Origin: Polyangia bacterium
GTDB taxonomy: Bacteria > Myxococcota_A > Polyangia > Nannocystales > Nannocystaceae
DNA: 64,000 bases
Assembly: GCA_030424595.1 (NCBI GenBank)
Contig: JAUHWG010000007.1
Coordinates: 62,001-126,000, forward strand
Direction of reading: 5' to 3'
Shown in pieces: positions 9,000 to 19,084 of this stretch (position 1 is its first letter; each line of letters begins with the position of its first letter). The notes beneath the pieces are model-generated. The model did no database searches, was not told the DNA's origin, and saw only the letters and a list, made by a program, of their open reading frames with translations. Both the position numbers and the translations under genes were made by a program.

Positions 9000-9893
9000 T
9001 CAGCCGAGCTTGGCCTCAGCACCGCCGCGCAGCGGGAGGCGGGCGGTGAAGGTCGATCCGGCGCCGCGCTCGCTCTCGACGCTCAGGGTGCCGCCCATCG
9101 CCTCACACAGGCGCTTGCAGATGGTCAGGCCGAGGCCGACCCCGCCGTAGCGTCGGGTCGAGGAGGGATCGACCTGGGTGAAGGGGTCGAAGATCCGCTT
9201 GAGCTGGTCGGGGTTCATGCCGATGCCGGTGTCCTCGACGGCGAGCACGAGCTCCTCCGAGGTGCGGCGGCTGTGGAGGGTGATGGTGCCCTCGGTGGTG
9301 AACTTGCTGGCGTTGGTCAGGAGGTTGACGAGGATCTGGCGCAGGCGGATCGGATCGGCGAAGAGGGTGCCGAGGTTCGCCCCGTGGTCGGCGACGAGGC
9401 GGTTGCCCTTGCTCTCGATCTCCGGGCTGACGACGTCGATGACGTCGCCGAGGAGCGCCGCGACGTCGATGGTCTGGCGGTCGAGCTCGAGGGTGCCGGA
9501 CTCGATCTTGGTCAGGTCGAGGATCTCGGTGACGATCGCGAGGAGGTGGGCGCCCGCCATCCGGATCCGCTGGAGGTCCTCCATCACCTCGGTGAGACCG
9601 GCGTCGGCGACGTCTTCGCGGACGATCTCGGCGTAGCCGATGACCGCGTTCAGCGGGGTCCGCAGCTCGTGGCTCATGTTCGCCAGGAAGAGGCTCTTGG
9701 CCTGGTTCGCCGCCTCGGCGCTCGCCCGCGCGGCGTCGAGGCGGCGGATGAAGTGGGCGTGGTCGACGGCGATCGCCGCCTGGACCGCGAGCACCTGGAG
9801 GACCTCCAGGCGATCGTCGGTGAAGACCCCGGAGGCGAGGTTGTTCTCGAGGTAGAGCGCGCCGATGCTGCGGCCGCGGGCGACGAGCGGCAT
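9000..9893 (-). CDS. Histidine kinase module (C-terminal part of the broken trifunctional kinase)
   Basis: From ATG 9893 this frame encodes 297 residues: the end of a GAF domain ([24 protein letters not shown]...), a HisKA domain with phosphoacceptor His in [16 protein letters not shown], and a HATPase_c domain with N box [13 protein letters not shown]1 EDTGIGMN, F box FDPFTQ and G2 GGVGLGLTI. All catalytic boxes are intact, so the piece could still be an active kinase if translated. No good ribosome site was seen before 9893, and the frame is open upstream to a stop at about 10113. It reads as the tail of the gene upstream rather than an independent gene. No response regulator gene is adjacent. 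Confidence 0.7.
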   Translation of the reverse strand: MPLVARGRSIGALYLENNLASGVFTDDRLEVLQVLAVQAAIAVDHAHFIRRLDAARASAEAANQAKSLFLANMSHELRTPLNAVIGYAEIVREDVADAGLTEVMEDLQRIRMAGAHLLAIVTEILDLTKIESGTLELDRQTIDVAALLGDVIDVVSPEIESKGNRLVADHGANLGTLFADPIRLRQILVNLLTNASKFTTEGTITLHSRRTSEELVLAVEDTGIGMNPDQLKRIFDPFTQVDPSSTRRYGGVGLGLTICKRLCEAMGGTLSVESERGAGSTFTARLPLRGGAEAKLG

Positions 9894-12800
9894 GCAGAGG
9901 ATCGAGCGCGGGCGCTGACGCTGAATGTAGCTGTCGCTGGCGTTGCTCGGGTCGCTGGTGGCGTCGGCGTAGACCTCGGGGCTCGCGCGACGGTGGACCC
10001 GGAGGACCAGCGCCTGGGGGACGTTGCTGAGCTGATCGAGGGGGGCGCCGCCCAGGTCGGTGAGACGATCGGAGCGCCTCGAGATCGTGCCCCGCGAGGA
10101 TCGAGAGGGAGATCACCGCCATCTGCGAGTGCCCGGCCGAGGAGGACGCGCCCGTCTCACGGGCGGCGCGGTTGTACTCGCGGAGCTGGCCGATGCACTC
10201 GCGGTAGGGCCGCGCCATCGGGCCGATGACCCCGGCGTAGAGGAACCCGATCGTCGGCTCGAGGCGGGGCTCGGGGAAGCGCTTGAAGAGGTCGATCCCA
10301 GCGCGACCCCACTCCTCCATCAGCGTGAAGTCGCCGCGGGCCGCACCCTGGGCGATCCCGTAGACGATGAACGCAGGGGCGACGATCGAGTCGATCCCGT
10401 AGCGGAGCATGTCGGCGATCATCTTGATCGCGATCTGGGTGAGCAGCTTTGGGCTGCTCTGGATGCCGACCCCGGTGGCGATCCCCATCGCCTGCAGGAT
10501 CAGCCGGTGGCGGCGGTTCGAGATCGCCGGGAGCTCGAGGAGGTCCTGCGGGCTCCTCCCTCCGAGCGCCCGCTGGGTCTGGATCATCCCGAGGACGAGC
10601 TTCAGGGTGCTGGGGCTTTGCGGGAGCCTATCGCCGAGGATCTCGAGCGCCTCGGCCGCGGTCGCGACGACCTCGTCAAAGCGGTTCTGGGCGAGCTGGA
10701 CGCTGGCGCAGGTGAGCAGGACCTCGGCCCGGTCCTCGGGGGAGCGGGTCCGGGTGAGGAGCTCGCGGGTCGCCTCGGCCGCGGCGGCGACACGGCCTGC
10801 GGCGAGGAGGGTCTCGTTCTTGATCGAGAGGAGCTCGAAGGTGGTCTGCCGGTCCTCCTCCCAGGGATCTTCGCCGAGGAGCTCGATCCCTTGCTCACAG
10901 CAGCGCAGGGTCGCCGAGAGGGCGGCGCCGGCCCGACCGCGCCTGGCCGCGTCGGTGGCGAGGGCGGCGGCCGAGCGGCGCTCTGCGGGGCTGAGCCGGG
11001 GGAGCGCGGCGTGCAGGTGATCGATCGCGGCGAAGAGGCTCTCGTCGCTGGCCGGACCGGCGTCGATCCGCCGCTGCAGGTCGCGGCCGAGGGCGAGGTG
11101 GATCGCCTGCGCCTGCGCTGGCGTGAGCCGCTCGAGGAGCTCTGCGCGGAGCTTCTCATGGCTGAAGCGCAAGCCGGCGGGGCCGGCTAGGAGGAGCCCG
11201 GCGTCGGTCGCCGAGCGGAGGGGGGTGGCGTCGGCGTCGACGCCGAGATCCTCAGCGTCGAAGGTCATGCCGACGCAGGCGCCGCGGGTCAGGTGGGCGA
11301 GGGTGTCGGCGTCGAGGAGTTCGATCCGTCGCCGGAGCAGATCGACGACGTTGTCGGTGACCGAAGTGGCGGAGGCGGCCTCGAGGTCGACCTGCCAGGC
11401 GCCCGCCTCGGGGTCGAGGCGGATGATGTCGGCGCGGACGAACTCGCGGAGAAGCTCGGCGGCGAAGGAGGCGCTGCCGCCGGTCTTGACCGCGAGAACC
11501 TCGGCGAGGGCGAGAGCGGTCGGCTCGTCGAGGGCGAGGGCGTCGGTCACCATCGACGTCAGCGTCGCCGTGTCGAGGGGTTGGAGGTCGACCGTCGTGT
11601 GCCGTATCCGGGCGCCGAGCCGGGATAGTGTCGCGTCGAGGGAGGGGGTCTCGCCCCCCGCGTTGACGCTGAGGACCCAGAGGGTGCGCTCGTCGGCGCT
11701 CTCCTCGATGATGTCGGCGATGAGCTCGATCGACGCGTCGTCCGCCCCGTGGGCGTCGTCGAGGATCAGGACCTGCGGATCGCTCGGGGGAGCGAGCGCC
11801 TGGAGGAGAACGTGGACCGCGAGCTTGAGGCGGTTGCGGGCGGCTTCGGCCGAGAACTCGGTCGCTTCGCCGACCCCGTGCTCGCCGCCCTGGAGCAGCT
11901 GGGCGAGCTCTGGGACGCGCGGAGCGAGGGCCGAGATGAGGGGGCCGAGGGCCTTTTGCACGGCCCAGCGGGTCGCCTCGACGACCTCCTCGCTGTCGCT
12001 GAGGAGCGCTCGCAGGCGGTAGCGGAGCGCCTCTAGGAGGGTCTGGTGGGAGATCGGTCGTCCGCCGAGATCAAAGCTCGCGACCGCGAAGCAGGGCCCG
12101 GTGCCGAGGTGGCGGCGGCGAAATTCTCGGAGCAGGGACGACTTCCCGGAGCCGTCCGGACCGCGGACGAGGAGCAGCTCGGAGCGGGCTTCGCCGACGC
12201 GCTCGAGGGCTGCGTCGAGCGCGGCGAGGGAGGCCTCTCGGCCGTAGAGGCGATCGATCCCCTGGAAGGTGAGGGGTGGATCACGGGCGCCGATCTCGAG
12301 GTCGACGTCGTCTCCGGAGGCGGCGGCCTCCTGGATCTGGACGAGGTCGTGGAGGAGTCCGAAACCGCTGCGGTAGCGGTCTGCGGGCGCCTTGGCGAGG
12401 AGGCGGAGGATCGCCCGCGAGAGCGCGGCCGGCAGCTCAGGGACCAGCTTTCGCGGCGAGGCCGGGATCCTGGCGAGGTGGGCGTGGATGAGCTCGGAGG
12501 GATCGTGGCTGACGAAGGGCGGGCGGCCGGTGAAGAGCTCGTAGAGCGTGGCGCCCAGGGAGTAGAGATCGCTGCGGTGATCGATCGGCCGATCGATCCG
12601 GCCGGTCTGCTCCGGCGCGAGGTAGGGGAGGCTGAGGCGGAGCCTGCGGGCGCGGCTGGGCGTCGATCGGAGGGCGCCGCGGTGGGCCATGCCGAACCCG
12701 CCGAGCTGGATCGCGAGGGCGGTGTTGGCCTCGATCGTCCGCGGGTTGACGTCGCCGTGGGTGATCCCGCGGGTGTGTAGCTCGCTGAGGGCCCGGGTGA

Positions 12801-13152
12801 TGGCGATCGCCAGGCGGAGCCGATGGTGAAAGCGGAGGCCGCTCCCCGCCCGGGCTAGGTACGCGCCGAGCTCCTCACCGCCGAAGTCCTCGAGCTCTAG
12901 GACGAGGTCGCCGTCCTCCTCGCGGAGGCCGCGAGCGCGGACGATCCCGGGGATGTCGAGCTGTCGGAGGAGGTCAAACTCCGCCCGGAGCTCGGCGTCG
13001 GCGAGCTCGCTGCGCCGGCTCGCGTCGACCCGCTTGAGGATGACAACGCGCTCACCGCTGGGATCGGCGGCGCGGACGACCGTCGGACCGTGCCCATCGC
13101 GGGGCGGTTCTCCCGTGCGCGGGCCAGACAGTGCAGCTACCTCCAGCTCCAT
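9000..13152 (-). pseudogene. Trifunctional Ser/Thr kinase / AAA ATPase / sensor histidine kinase, broken by deletion and frameshift
   Basis: Two minus-strand frames together encode one known architecture. From ATG 13152 the first runs through a protein-kinase fold (about residues 15-285; ATP Lys in VVILKRV, HGDVNPRTI loop, PEQTGRIDRPIDHRSDLYSLG), then an AAA/STAND-like ATPase (P-loop RGPDGSGKSSLL, Walker B VLILDDAHGADD) and helical repeats. It loses sense near base 10080. The second, from about 10110 down to 9000, supplies the end of a GAF domain and a complete HisKA + HATPase. Known relatives are about 1,700-2,000 residues; here the two parts sum to about 1,385, so several hundred residues of helical repeats and the GAF N-terminus are absent at the junction. 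The activation-loop DFG is GGFG. An assembly error is possible. The frame of the first part stays open as meaningless sequence to 9103. Confidence 0.75.
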
Positions 13153-13407
13153 TGTAGAGAGCCGGGACCAGGGATTGCCAGCGTCAGGAGAGGTCGGCGC
13201 CGACGCGAAGGGTGCTGTCGTCGTCCGCCGCCCGGAAGCGCGCGGCGAAGGGCGCATGCGCGTGCTCTCGGCCCCGGCGAAGCGCGAGGCCCCTCGCAGC
13301 CCGTGCCGAGGCCGCGGGCGCTCTCCAGCCCGCGTCGTCCCCCTCGGCGCATCCCAAGACGGGGCGCGAGAGCGCACGGTTGGCCGCGGGCTGGTAGCGT
13401 GCTGCCG

Positions 13408-14469
13408 ATGCAGAAGATCGTCGTCGACCGGGCCGGATCCTACGAGCGTCTTCGGCTCCAGACCCTCGCCTCGCCTGAGCCCGGGGCAGGGGAGGTGCGG
13501 GTGCGGGTCGCGGCGATCGGCGTGAACTATGCCGACTGCATCGTCCGCATGGGCCTCTACTCCTCAGCCAAGGTCTATGTCGGCTGGCCGATCACACCTG
13601 GCTTTGAGGTCAGCGGGGTGGTCGACGCGATCGGCGAGGGGGCAGATCCCGACCTCCTCGGGGCGAAGGTCGTCGCCTTGACGCGCTTCGGCGGCTACGC
13701 GAGCGAGCTCGTGGTCCCGGTCCACCAGGTCTTCCGGATCCCGCCGGAGCTCACGCTGGTCGAGGCGGCGGCGCTGCCCTCCGTGCTCTTGACCGCCTAC
13801 TTCGCCCTCTTTGAGCTCGCCCACCCCCGGCCAGGAGCGACGATCTTGGTCCACTCGGCGGCGGGCGGGGTCGGATCGTCGCTCGTCCAGCTCGCGAAGA
13901 TCGCCAAGTGTCGGGTGATCGGGGTGGTCGGCGGAGCGCACAAGGTCGCGGCTGTCCAGGCGCTCGGCGCCGACGGAGTGATCGACAAGTCGAGCGAGCC
14001 GCTCTGGGCCGCGGCAGAGCGGCGCTCGCCGGGCGGCTACGACATCGTCTGTGACGCGAACGGGGTCGAGACCTTGAGCGCCAGCTACGACCACCTGGCG
14101 CCGACCGGGAAGCTCCTGATCTACGGCTTTCACACGATGCTGCCGCGCGAGGGGGGCCGGGCGAAGTGGCTGCAGCTCGCGCTCGCGTACCTCCGGACGC
14201 CACGCTTCAACCCGCTCGACCTGACCCAGAAGAACCGCTCGGTGATGGGCTTCAACCTCTCCTACCTCTTCGATCGCGCCGACATCCTGGGGGAGGGGAT
14301 GACCCGGATCCTCGACTGGGTGAGCCGCGGCGAGGTCGTCTGCCCGAAGATCACGACCTACGCCCTGGCCGACGTCGCCGACGCCCATCGGGCGCTCGAG
14401 TCGGCGCAGACCGTCGGCAAGCTGGTCCTGACGACCGAGCACCTGGACGAAGGCGGAGCGCCGGCGTAG
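13408..14469 (+). CDS. Zinc-independent MDR oxidoreductase (quinone oxidoreductase/VAT-1-like)
   Basis: A 353-residue medium-chain dehydrogenase/reductase using NADPH. It begins MQKIVVDRAGSYERLRLQ, followed by a GroES-like fold with IGVNYADCIVRMGLYSSAKVYVGWPITPGFEVSGVV. The Rossmann segment is ILVHSAAGGVGSSLVQLAKIAKC (about residues 146-168), with a nucleotide-binding AAGGVG rather than GLGGVG. The Cys/His ligands of zinc alcohol dehydrogenases are absent, so a quinone or enone reductase role is favoured; the VAT-1/synaptic-vesicle-like subgroup is suggested by the insert GFHTMLPREGGRAKWLQLALAYLRTPRFNPLDLTQKNRSVMGFNLSYLF. The start is the first Met that gives a normal N-terminus; the longer frame upstream is divergent intergenic sequence. 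Confidence 0.9.
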   Translation: MQKIVVDRAGSYERLRLQTLASPEPGAGEVRVRVAAIGVNYADCIVRMGLYSSAKVYVGWPITPGFEVSGVVDAIGEGADPDLLGAKVVALTRFGGYASELVVPVHQVFRIPPELTLVEAAALPSVLLTAYFALFELAHPRPGATILVHSAAGGVGSSLVQLAKIAKCRVIGVVGGAHKVAAVQALGADGVIDKSSEPLWAAAERRSPGGYDIVCDANGVETLSASYDHLAPTGKLLIYGFHTMLPREGGRAKWLQLALAYLRTPRFNPLDLTQKNRSVMGFNLSYLFDRADILGEGMTRILDWVSRGEVVCPKITTYALADVADAHRALESAQTVGKLVLTTEHLDEGGAPA

Positions 14470-14552
14470 CGCCAGGGGCGGGACTCCGCGAGCTCGCGCT
14501 GCCGGACTCGGCGCGGCGCAGGTCGGGGTGATCCGCGGGCCGCAGACGCAGA

Positions 14553-14584
14553 GAAGGCCGCCCTGCTCTCGCGGGGCGACCTTC
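14553..14584. terminator. Bidirectional hairpin between convergent genes
   Basis: An 11-bp stem with one wobble or mismatch position (GAAGGCCGCCC at 14553-14563 against GGGCGACCTTC at 14574-14584, 10-nt loop) lies between the convergent MDR oxidoreductase and citrate synthase genes, 84 and 36 bases from their stops. No poly-T tract is seen on either strand, so it is scored as a plausible rather than proven terminator. Confidence 0.5.
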
Positions 14585-14619
14585 GTCGGCGTGGACTCCT
14601 CGAAGAGAGGGGGTCGGGT

Positions 14620-15906
14620 CTAGCCGCGCTTGTCCATCGGCACGTAGTCGCGCTCGTCGGCGCCGATGTACACCTGACGCGGGCGGGCGATCTTCTGCTC
14701 GGGGTCGTCGAGCATCTCCTGCCACTGCGCGAGCCAGCCGACCGAGCGGGGGATCGCGAAGAGCACGGGGAACATCTCGACCGGGAAGCCCATCGCCTGA
14801 TAGATGAGCCCCGAGTAGAAGTCGACGTTCGGGTAGAGCTTGCGCTTGACGAAGTACTCGTCGCTGAGCGCGATCTTCTCGAGCTCCAGGGCGATGTCGA
14901 GGAGCGGGTTCTTGCCGGTGACGGCGAAGACCTCGTGCGCGAGGTCCTTGATGATCTTGGCCCGCGGGTCGTAGTTCTTGTAGACGCGGTGGCCGAAGCC
15001 CATCAGCCGCTTGTCGCCGTTCTTGCAGCCGTCGATGAACGAGGGGATGTTCTTGACGTCGCCGATCTCGCGGAGCATCCGCAGGACCGCCTCGTTGGCG
15101 CCGCCGTGGAGCGGACCGTAGAGCGCCGCCGCGGCGGCCGCGAGGGAGACGTAGGGGTCAGCCTCGGAGGAGCCGACGGCCCGGGCCGCGCTCGCCGAGC
15201 AGTTCTGCTCGTGGTCGGCGTGGAGGATGAAGAGGACGTTGAGCGCCCGCTCGAGGATCGGGTTCGGCTTGTAGTTCTGCTCGCCCATGCGGAAGAGCAT
15301 GTTGAGGAAGTTGCCGCAGTACGAGAGCGAGTTGTCCGGGTAGAGGTAGGGACGACCGGTCGAGTGGCGGAAGCACCAGGCGGCCAGGGTCGGCATCTTG
15401 GCGATGATCTTGACGATGTGCTCGTCGCGGGTCGCCTTGTCGCGGACCGCCTTCGACTTCGGGTAGAAGGTCGAGAGGGTCGCGATGAAGGTGACGAGCT
15501 TGCCCATCATGTGGGCGTCGTGGAGGAACCCGTCCATCGCCCGGATCACGTACTCGTGGACGAACGTGTGGTGGGTGATCTCATTCTCCCACTTGCTCAG
15601 CTCGCCAGCGTTCGGGAGCTCACCGTTCAGGAGGAGGTAGGCGACCTCGAGGAAGGTCGAGTTCTCCGCCAGCTGCTCGATCGGGTAGCCGCGGTAGCGA
15701 AGGATCCCCTTGTCGCCGTCGATCATCGTGATCGCGGAGCGGCAGGAGGCCGTGTTCTTGTACGCGGGGTCGTAGCTGAGGAGGCCGAAGTCGTCGCTGT
15801 CCGTCTTGATCTGCCGGAGATCGATGGCGGAGATGGTCCCGTCTTTGATCGGGAGCTCGTACTGCGTGCCGGTGCGGTTGTCGGTGATCGTCAGCGTGTC
15901 GGCCAT
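14620..15906 (-). CDS. gltA: Citrate synthase
   Basis: A 428-residue type II (hexameric, Gram-negative-like) citrate synthase condensing acetyl-CoA and oxaloacetate at the head of the TCA cycle. Catalytic residues are visible: His in ILHADHEQNCS and in GPLHGGANEA, and Asp in NVDFYSGL. The signature MGFGHRVYKNYDPRA is intact. The N-terminal strand-rich extension MADTLTITDNRTGTQYELPI is typical of the NADH-sensitive type. ATG 15906 is preceded by GGAGG at good spacing; a longer frame to 15978 adds only Pro-rich sequence. A hairpin lies 36 bases beyond the stop. Confidence 0.97.
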   Translation of the reverse strand: MADTLTITDNRTGTQYELPIKDGTISAIDLRQIKTDSDDFGLLSYDPAYKNTASCRSAITMIDGDKGILRYRGYPIEQLAENSTFLEVAYLLLNGELPNAGELSKWENEITHHTFVHEYVIRAMDGFLHDAHMMGKLVTFIATLSTFYPKSKAVRDKATRDEHIVKIIAKMPTLAAWCFRHSTGRPYLYPDNSLSYCGNFLNMLFRMGEQNYKPNPILERALNVLFILHADHEQNCSASAARAVGSSEADPYVSLAAAAAALYGPLHGGANEAVLRMLREIGDVKNIPSFIDGCKNGDKRLMGFGHRVYKNYDPRAKIIKDLAHEVFAVTGKNPLLDIALELEKIALSDEYFVKRKLYPNVDFYSGLIYQAMGFPVEMFPVLFAIPRSVGWLAQWQEMLDDPEQKIARPRQVYIGADERDYVPMDKRG

Positions 15907-15992
15907 CTGGGCCTCCAGGGGGGTGCTTGGGGGGTTGTGCAGGGGAGGGGAGGGACCGTGGGGAGAGGGCTCGCCCATCCGGCTCCGCCCGC

Positions 15993-17747
15993 TCAGGAAG
16001 CGGGGGGGGTCGGCGTGAACACCTGCCAGCGATCGACCGGCTGGCCCTCAGCGGTCACGCCGCCGACGAGGAAGGTAACACCTGTACCCAGGTTAACGGA
16101 ATGCCCGCCGGTCGCGCGATCGGCCGTGGTCGCGCTCACGTCAGGCGCGGCGCTCAGGTCGAGGGGATCGAAGCGGAGCCAGGATCCCGCGCTTTGCGCG
16201 TAGAGAGCGCTCTCGTCGCTGAAGAGGCGCGGCTCCGCAGCGGCCTCTGGCAGCCACTGCGCGAGCACCTCGACGGTCAGGGGGCCTGCGGGGGGGATCC
16301 CGATGATGGCGGCGTCGCGCGTCGGCACTTCATCGCGCAGGCCGCCGAAGCAGAGCACGCGGAGGGTCGCTCCGGCGCTTGCATCCGCGCCGCGCTCGAC
16401 CTGTTCGCAGGCCGCGCCGGTCCAGCGCAGGAGGGGCCCGGCTGGGGAGGCGACGCCGGTGAAGCTGGCCAGGGGCAGGTCCTCCTGGTCGCCGCCGAAG
16501 AGCAGCACGCCCTCTCCTTCGTCGGTCCCGCTCCGGGTAATCCAGGCGGGGGTCGCCCCGGGGCGCGGACCGTCCAGGGCGATCTCAAGGCGACGGTGGA
16601 GGTAGGGGCCGTCTTCGCTCGCAGGCTGGAGATCGATCTCGACGATGTCGTCCTGGTCACCGCCGCCGAAGAGGAGGAGGTGCTCTGCGCTGGCGTCGAC
16701 CAGCCAGGCGGCGCCGTCGCGGGGCTCGACCTCGAGGTCGCCGGCGAGCTCGATCGTCTCCCAGCTGTCGAGGCCGGGATCGAAGCGCCACCCCGCGAGC
16801 CCCTCAGCCCAGCTCAGGCGGAGGACTCCGCCGCCCCGCTCGCCGACGAGGGCGCTGGCGGTCACCGGCGGGGCGGTCGTCGGGAAGGCGTCACCGGCGG
16901 AGATCTCGAGGTTGCGCTCGCTCAGCAGGTAGGTGCCGCCGTCCTCGGCGACCAGGAGCATGCCGCGGCCGGGGGCCTGGGCTGCGACCATCCCCTCGGC
17001 GCCTGAGACCTCGCCGGGGAAGGTCGAGAGGGCGCCTGGACGGCCGACGAAGATCGTCACCGCGGCGGCCGTGTCGGCGAGGACAAAGGGGGCGCTGCGG
17101 CCCCAGGCGAGGAGGTCGGTGCCGCGGGCGATGTAGAGCGAGGCGGTCCGCTGGAGGTCGTCGAGCTCGAGCTCGAGCGAGAGGGTGAAGTCGGGTCCGT
17201 CGATGTCGTAGGTGACGCTCGGTCCGCCGGGGTCGAGGACCAGCGAGGCATTGTCGGCGCTCTCGAGATCGACGTCGCCCTCGGGGAGGAGCACCTGGAG
17301 GTGCGGCCCCTCGCCGCTCTCGCAGGCGGCCGCGGAGGCCAGGGGGAGGAGCGCGCCGAGGCCGAAGCGGAGCGCTCGTCGGCCGAGGAGCGGGGCGCCG
17401 TGGTGTCTCCTCGATCGGCCGCCGGATCCGGCGTCGGTCCCTCCGCCGCCGTCGAGGTCGAGGGCGCCGCGGACGGCCTCGACGGTGGTGCCGCGAAGGC
17501 GCAGGGTCTTGCGCTTGCCGGTCAGGCCGCGGGTGATCGCGACGGCGCTGCGGGGGATCCCCACGAGCTTGGCGATGAGCTCGACCAGGCACTGGTTGGC
17601 GGCGCCGTCGACCGGCGGCGCCGCGAGCTGGATCCTGAGGCGGTCGCCGTGGAGGCCGACCAACCGCGAACGGGAGGCGCGGGGGACGACCTGGACGTCG
17701 ACGTCGACGGCGTCGTCAGGGGCGCGGCGGACGGGCGTGGGGTTCAT
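15993..17747 (-). CDS. DUF167 (YggU-like) domain fused in frame to a Kelch-like lipoprotein
   Basis: A 584-residue open frame starting with AAGGAAGG before ATG 17747. Residues about 15-100 are a complete DUF167 domain (VDVQVVPRASRSRLVGLHGDRLRIQL, PPVDGAANQCLVELIAKLVG, ITRGLTGKRKTLRL). After a short Gly/Arg linker comes a signal-peptide-like segment ending in an apparent lipobox (LGALLPLASAAAC, Cys about residue 138), then a roughly 440-residue beta-rich domain with repeated motifs such as LLLFGGGDQDDIVEID and VLLFGGDQEDLPLASF, like Kelch/galactose-oxidase propeller blades. No ATG, GTG or TTG lies between the DUF167 end and the lipobox, so the two are one frame as sequenced. Either it is a real fusion, or a stop codon or start has been lost. 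DUF167 alone is a small cytoplasmic protein of unknown function. Confidence 0.75.
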   Translation of the reverse strand: MNPTPVRRAPDDAVDVDVQVVPRASRSRLVGLHGDRLRIQLAAPPVDGAANQCLVELIAKLVGIPRSAVAITRGLTGKRKTLRLRGTTVEAVRGALDLDGGGGTDAGSGGRSRRHHGAPLLGRRALRFGLGALLPLASAAACESGEGPHLQVLLPEGDVDLESADNASLVLDPGGPSVTYDIDGPDFTLSLELELDDLQRTASLYIARGTDLLAWGRSAPFVLADTAAAVTIFVGRPGALSTFPGEVSGAEGMVAAQAPGRGMLLVAEDGGTYLLSERNLEISAGDAFPTTAPPVTASALVGERGGGVLRLSWAEGLAGWRFDPGLDSWETIELAGDLEVEPRDGAAWLVDASAEHLLLFGGGDQDDIVEIDLQPASEDGPYLHRRLEIALDGPRPGATPAWITRSGTDEGEGVLLFGGDQEDLPLASFTGVASPAGPLLRWTGAACEQVERGADASAGATLRVLCFGGLRDEVPTRDAAIIGIPPAGPLTVEVLAQWLPEAAAEPRLFSDESALYAQSAGSWLRFDPLDLSAAPDVSATTADRATGGHSVNLGTGVTFLVGGVTAEGQPVDRWQVFTPTPPAS

Positions 17748-17887
17748 GGGCCTTCCTTGGTGCTGTGCCGGCGAGGGGGTCGGCCGGCGGGTCGCGGGGG
17801 GTCCGCGCTCATGCTCCGAGCGTCCTGCTCTGAGCGTCCTCTTGAGCTCGACGATTGAGTCCGTCGGGTGGGCTCCGTCGGGTGGGC

Positions 17888-19054
17888 TCAGTCGGCGGTC
17901 GCCGGCGCGGGTCGGAGCCAGGGGCTGCGGCCGCCGCCGATCGGGCTCTCGCCGACGATCTCCTCGCCGCGGATCAAGAGGGCGACCCGGTAGAGGTTGA
18001 CCGTGGTGCAGACATGGTCGGGGACCAGCCAGAGGAGGTGGCCGAGCGCCGGGGTCGTGAGCCCGCCGACGTCGAGGGGGAGGTGCTCTTCGCTGGGGGG
18101 CTGGGCGGTGAGCTCGGGCCAGCCGAGGACCTCGCAGTTGGGCGCCGGACGGTCGGGCGAGAGCGCCTTGGAGCCGGCGTCGACGGTGATCCTGCGGACC
18201 CCGTCGCGGCTGACGATCCGGGCGGCGACGAAGGCCGCTTGGCGAAGGTCGAGGTCGGCGATGGCGGCGGTGCAGCGCAGATCGCTGAGGACGATCGTCC
18301 CCGGCGAGATGCTGTGGTGCCAGGCGCCGCCCCCGAGCCCTTCGTGGGCGAGGGCGAAGTGGTAGGTGGTGGATCCCGAGGTGATGATCTCGGGGACCGT
18401 GACACCGACGGCGGCGAAGCCCTGGGCGAGGGCGCACAGCTCGTCGTAGGCGGTGCAGGCGTCCTCCTCCTGGTCGGCCGCGAGATGGCCGTCGTAGCCG
18501 TGGAGGCCCGCGATCTCGAAGCCGGTGAGCTGCTCGGCGAGCGCCGCCGCGTGGACCTGCCAGCGCTTGGCGAAGGTGCCGGTGCGGTGCATGCCGACGT
18601 CGACGTCAAAGTAGAGCGGCCAGCGGCGCTCACCGGAGCTCCAGCTCTGCATCGCCCGGGCGTGCTCAGGGCTGTCGGCGAGGAAGCTGACCCGCGCGTC
18701 GGCGTGGGCCAGGGCGAGCTGCGTCGCGGCTCGAAACGCGGCCTCGTGCAGCGGATAGGCGACGAGCACGTCGACGGCGATGTCGGCGTCGGTCGCGGTC
18801 TCGAGGACGAGCTCGAGCTCGCCGAGCGTGGCGCACTTGCAGGCGTAGACGCGGTGCTCAAAGAGGCGACGGAGGATCTCCGCCTGCTTCACCGTCTTTA
18901 TGTGGGGTCGCCAGCGCGTCGGGTCACCGCAGCGGCGGACGACCGCGGCGATGTTGTGATCGACGGCGTCGAGGTCGATCACCAGCGCAGGGGTCGCCAG
19001 GCGCTGCCGGTGAGGGGCGATGGCCGCATCGAGTCGTGCGAGCGGAGCGTGCAC
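17888..19054 (-). CDS. PLP-dependent D-threonine aldolase / D-serine dehydratase-like enzyme
   Basis: A 388-residue fold-type III (alanine-racemase barrel) protein. The PLP lysine is in WRPHIKTVKQAEI, next to ATPALVIDLDAVDHNI. YFDVDVGMHRTG and TSGSTTYHF are typical phosphate-binding and substrate segments. The C-terminal D-serine-dehydratase-like domain carries the metal-ligand motif PDHVCTTVNLY (His and Cys). It should act on D-3-hydroxy amino acids in the cytoplasm. The start is uncertain: GTG 19054 (VHAPLARLDAA) follows an AGGTGAT about 13 bases upstream and gives a normal N-terminus, while ATG 19090 and a still longer frame are possible. A perfect 8-bp inverted repeat lies 31 bases upstream of GTG 19054. 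Confidence 0.87.
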   Translation of the reverse strand: MHAPLARLDAAIAPHRQRLATPALVIDLDAVDHNIAAVVRRCGDPTRWRPHIKTVKQAEILRRLFEHRVYACKCATLGELELVLETATDADIAVDVLVAYPLHEAAFRAATQLALAHADARVSFLADSPEHARAMQSWSSGERRWPLYFDVDVGMHRTGTFAKRWQVHAAALAEQLTGFEIAGLHGYDGHLAADQEEDACTAYDELCALAQGFAAVGVTVPEIITSGSTTYHFALAHEGLGGGAWHHSISPGTIVLSDLRCTAAIADLDLRQAAFVAARIVSRDGVRRITVDAGSKALSPDRPAPNCEVLGWPELTAQPPSEEHLPLDVGGLTTPALGHLLWLVPDHVCTTVNLYRVALLIRGEEIVGESPIGGGRSPWLRPAPATAD

Positions 19055-19084
19055 GGGCAAAGGTGTATCACCTGGCGGCCCCCT

